A stretch of DNA of 15,895 nucleotides, taken from contig JAUUSJ010000098.1 in assembly GCA_030841965.1 (NCBI GenBank), positions 1-15,895 of the forward strand, in the 5' to 3' direction. Below the pieces are notes generated by a model. The model was not told the DNA's origin and did not search any database. It saw only the letters and a program-made list of their open reading frames with translations. The stretch comes from Blautia sp. Lineage in GTDB: Bacteria > Bacillota > Clostridia > Lachnospirales > Lachnospiraceae. Below are positions 14,311-15,895 of this stretch, piece by piece; position 1 is the stretch's first letter; each line of letters opens with the position of its first letter. The position numbers and the translations under genes were made by a program.

Positions 14311-14703
14311 ATGAAAACAATTAAAGTAGTAGCTGCTGTGATTAAAAGTGATAATAAAATATTTGCTACGCAGAGAGGCTATGGAGATTTGAAGGGTGGT
14401 TGGGAGTTCCCTGGCGGGAAGATTGAACGCGGAGAAACTCCACAGGAAGCATTAAAGCGCGAAATCATGGAAGAGTTGGAGACCGAGATTATAGTAGGTG
14501 AGTTGATTGATACGATAGAATTTGATTATCCGACATTCCATCTTTCAATGGATTGTTTCTGGTGTGAAGTAAAACAGGGAAATTTAGTATTAAAAGAACA
14601 TGAGGCCGCAAAATGGTTGAATAAGACGGAACTGGATTCTATAAATTGGTTGCCTGCAGATATTATATTAATCGATAGAATTAGAAATAGTGGGAAAGTA
14701 TAG
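14311..14703 (+). CDS. Nudix hydrolase, (deoxy)nucleoside triphosphate pyrophosphohydrolase-like
   Basis: A 130-residue protein. I chose ATG 14311, eight bases after GGAGG (14298-14302); an in-frame GTG at 14296 lies in that ribosome binding site. The Nudix box is GGKIERGETPQEALKREIME followed by ELETEI. It keeps the metal-binding REIMEE core, but the usual glycine in EExGU is glutamate. The family hydrolyses nucleoside triphosphates or other nucleotide diphosphate-linked compounds to monophosphate and pyrophosphate; MutT/NudG relatives clear damaged or modified dNTPs. Placement 37 bases after the helicase stop, with no terminator between, indicates co-transcription. The pair may work on nucleotides and nucleic acid of the same invader, or the Nudix enzyme may remove a nucleotide signal or product (inference). 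Confidence 0.88.
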   Translation: MKTIKVVAAVIKSDNKIFATQRGYGDLKGGWEFPGGKIERGETPQEALKREIMEELETEIIVGELIDTIEFDYPTFHLSMDCFWCEVKQGNLVLKEHEAAKWLNKTELDSINWLPADIILIDRIRNSGKV

Positions 14704-14916
14704 AATTAGAAATGAAGCATAAATCAGTGTATGTCGAAAAATGTGGGAACAAACGTGTTTGTGAAGCATATACCTACTTGCTCTCTCGGCGTCTGCTCCC
14801 CATTTTATAAGGAATAAGTCAGAAAACCTATAACCTTTAGGTCATGGAATGAATGGCATTACACTTAACGAAGCACATTATCTTTAGGTGATGGGTAGTT
14901 CGCGCGTATGTGGTAT
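14704..14916. other. Intergenic region with repeat-like elements
   Basis: No gene is seen. It is bordered by the convergent Nudix and DUF3021 genes. A segment at about 14779-14806 (core GGCGTCTGCTCCCCATTTT) resembles the 37-bp unit at 1-148. Two near-identical 13-mers, CTTTAGGTCATGG (14835-14847) and CTTTAGGTGATGG (14882-14894), are 47 bases apart. No strong terminator is evident for either gene. Confidence 0.5.
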
Positions 14917-15366
14917 TTATTTGTGAATTTGTTTTTTATCGGCAAAGTGATTTTCCTTTATTTTTTTGTTCATTTCATAAGCCATTTTTTTATAATATAG
15001 TAAGAAAAAAATCCATATTAAAATTGCTACTGCAAGCTGACCAGCAATAATACATAAACAGATATTAATTCCTTTTCCAGTAGGAATCCATCCGATACGA
15101 AAGGCCACTAATGTATATATAATGCATCCAGTACTCATATGAATTAAACATTGCATAGGTAGAGCTATCTTATCATTTTGGTAGATAATACTTGGAATAC
15201 CAAAACCTAGTCCAACAATAATACTACCCATTACCATTTTAGTAAAATTATAATTTTTCATAATAAAATTGCCACTATAAATGAAATCGAAAATAACTCC
15301 AACGATACAAAAAATAGTCAATGCTATTCCAATTGAAATGACAGAATTCTTTAATAAATCTTTCAT
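14917..15366 (-). CDS. DUF3021 family membrane protein
   Basis: A 149-residue protein with four hydrophobic segments: about 10-30 (SVISIGIALTIFCIVGVIFD), 43-62, 72-92 and 102-124. A basic cytoplasmic tail follows (YYKKMAYEMNKKIKENHFAD). This matches DUF3021, a family found next to LytTR regulators. Its ribosome binding site AGGAGG (minus strand, 15373-15378) overlaps the LytTR stop codon, so translation is coupled. In analogous LytTR regulatory systems of streptococci (HdrRM, BrsRM) the membrane partner restrains the regulator; the same job is inferred here. Confidence 0.85.
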   Translation of the reverse strand: MKDLLKNSVISIGIALTIFCIVGVIFDFIYSGNFIMKNYNFTKMVMGSIIVGLGFGIPSIIYQNDKIALPMQCLIHMSTGCIIYTLVAFRIGWIPTGKGINICLCIIAGQLAVAILIWIFFLLYYKKMAYEMNKKIKENHFADKKQIHK

Positions 15367-15377
15367 CTTATTCCTCC

Positions 15378-15812
15378 TTATATACCAAGATATTTTTTGA
15401 AATTAGGTAAATATTTTCTAGAAACATAGTCCTTACAGCCATTTTTGAGTTTTAGAAGTAATAAACCACTAAAACCAGCCTCAATATTGTCTAAATATGC
15501 AAGATTAACTAGTGTTGATTTTGATATTTGCATAAATTGTTTTCCAAGTTGTTCGGCTAATTCATATAATCTTTTTTTTGAATAATATTTGTCTGATTCA
15601 CCATATATCACGGTATCTCCATTTTCAACTCGCACCATATAGATATCTTTCGGTTGTAAAATTGCGATTTTGTCTTTTAATTGAGCGGTAATAGGTGAAT
15701 CTTTTCCATTTAGCATATTTATGATATGCTGAACCTCATCTGTAATCTTATTTGTATAAATTACGGCATAGGGGTCTCTATATTGTGGGGCTATTTCAAT
15801 ATTCACTTTCAA
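15378..15812 (-). CDS. LytTR-domain DNA-binding regulator
   Basis: A 144-residue protein. I place the start at the TTG at 15812, seven bases after AAGGAGG (minus strand, 15820-15826). The longer open frame upstream reads through a hairpin and has no start signal. Residues about 45-144 are a LytTR DNA-binding domain: KDIYMVRVENGDTVIYGESD, then KQFMQISKSTLVNLAYLDNI, the signature where the chain returns as a beta strand, and a final YVSRKYLPNFKKYL. There is no phosphoreceiver domain, so it is not a classic response regulator. About 40 N-terminal residues resemble no known domain. It heads a two-gene unit with the DUF3021 membrane protein, the usual arrangement of LytTR regulatory systems, which often control themselves and nearby export or competence-type functions. 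Confidence 0.88.
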   Translation of the reverse strand: MKVNIEIAPQYRDPYAVIYTNKITDEVQHIINMLNGKDSPITAQLKDKIAILQPKDIYMVRVENGDTVIYGESDKYYSKKRLYELAEQLGKQFMQISKSTLVNLAYLDNIEAGFSGLLLLKLKNGCKDYVSRKYLPNFKKYLGI

Positions 15813-15844
15813 AATAAATCCTCCTTTCCTTTTAATGATATTTA

Positions 15845-15891
15845 GGCGTTTGCGAAACGCCAGAACCCGCATAAATACGGGATTCTTTTTG
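15845..15891. other. Paired hairpins upstream of the LytTR gene
   Basis: GGCGTTT (15845-15851) pairs perfectly with AAACGCC (15855-15861) around a 3-base loop. A second hairpin, AGAACCCG with CGGGATTCT (one bulge), follows and ends in TTTTTG, which on the + strand looks like a rho-independent terminator. Just beyond it the complement of TGTCAA gives a TTGACA -35-like box on the minus strand, but no -10 stands at a correct distance. It may be the end of a + strand transcript, a leader structure of the LytTR mRNA, or the edge of an inserted segment. Confidence 0.45.
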
Positions 15892-15895
15892 TCAA

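Noticed and set aside
15813..15872. N-terminal extension of the LytTR protein.
   Set aside because: The stretch overlaps a hairpin and the ribosome binding site that serves the TTG start at 15812.

Overview
The window looks like accessory chromosome from a low-GC, Gram-positive anaerobe, most likely a gut Clostridia/Lachnospiraceae relative. The grounds are the AT-rich composition, strong AGGAGG ribosome binding sites, consensus TTGACA promoters, and the families present: a cysteine-rich KTR protein, a CD3324-family protein, a LytTR/DUF3021 pair and a fused permease/substrate-binding quaternary-amine-type ABC transporter. No rRNA, tRNA, CRISPR array, integrase or transposase gene was seen. 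Assignment to a species is not possible from this sequence alone.

Layout, left to right. (1) Positions 1-148 carry four degenerate tandem copies of a 37-bp non-coding unit. (2) Positions 205-3280 hold a three-gene + strand operon: an FMN-binding split-barrel protein with two C-terminal [4Fe-4S] motifs, a permease/solute-binding fusion, and its ATPase. It has a consensus promoter, an inverted-repeat operator candidate and a strong terminator. (3) Positions 3294-5570 hold a self-contained drug-efflux cassette. A MATE transporter and a KTR zinc-ribbon-like protein read leftward and diverge from a PadR regulator; each promoter is overlapped by a copy of one palindrome. (4) Positions 5624-6501 hold a 5'-truncated gene, probably the C-terminal part of a nucleotidyltransferase, followed by an intact CD3324-family gene. 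(5) Positions 6502-7525 are mostly gene-free and contain a decayed acetyltransferase-like gene. (6) A RibD-C/dihydrofolate-reductase-like gene follows. (7) Positions 8340-9932 hold a marR-GNAT-cupin operon, controlled through a very long inverted repeat over its promoter and trailed by a thioredoxin pseudogene. (8) Next come a small lipoprotein on the minus strand and an isoprenylcysteine-methyltransferase-like membrane protein. (9) Positions 11223-14703 hold a 1016-residue PLD-nuclease/SF2-helicase/DUF3427 protein and a Nudix hydrolase in one transcription unit. This is the best candidate for a genome-defence or nucleic-acid-surveillance module. (10) A minus-strand LytTR regulator plus DUF3021 membrane protein pair closes the window.

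The mixture of short, separately regulated cargo units with several broken genes is typical of a chromosomal region that repeatedly gains and loses cargo. The most interesting items are the helicase-Nudix pair, the two mirror-symmetric operator/promoter layouts (PadR and MarR), the redox-protein/transporter operon, and the gene remnants that mark past insertions or deletions.
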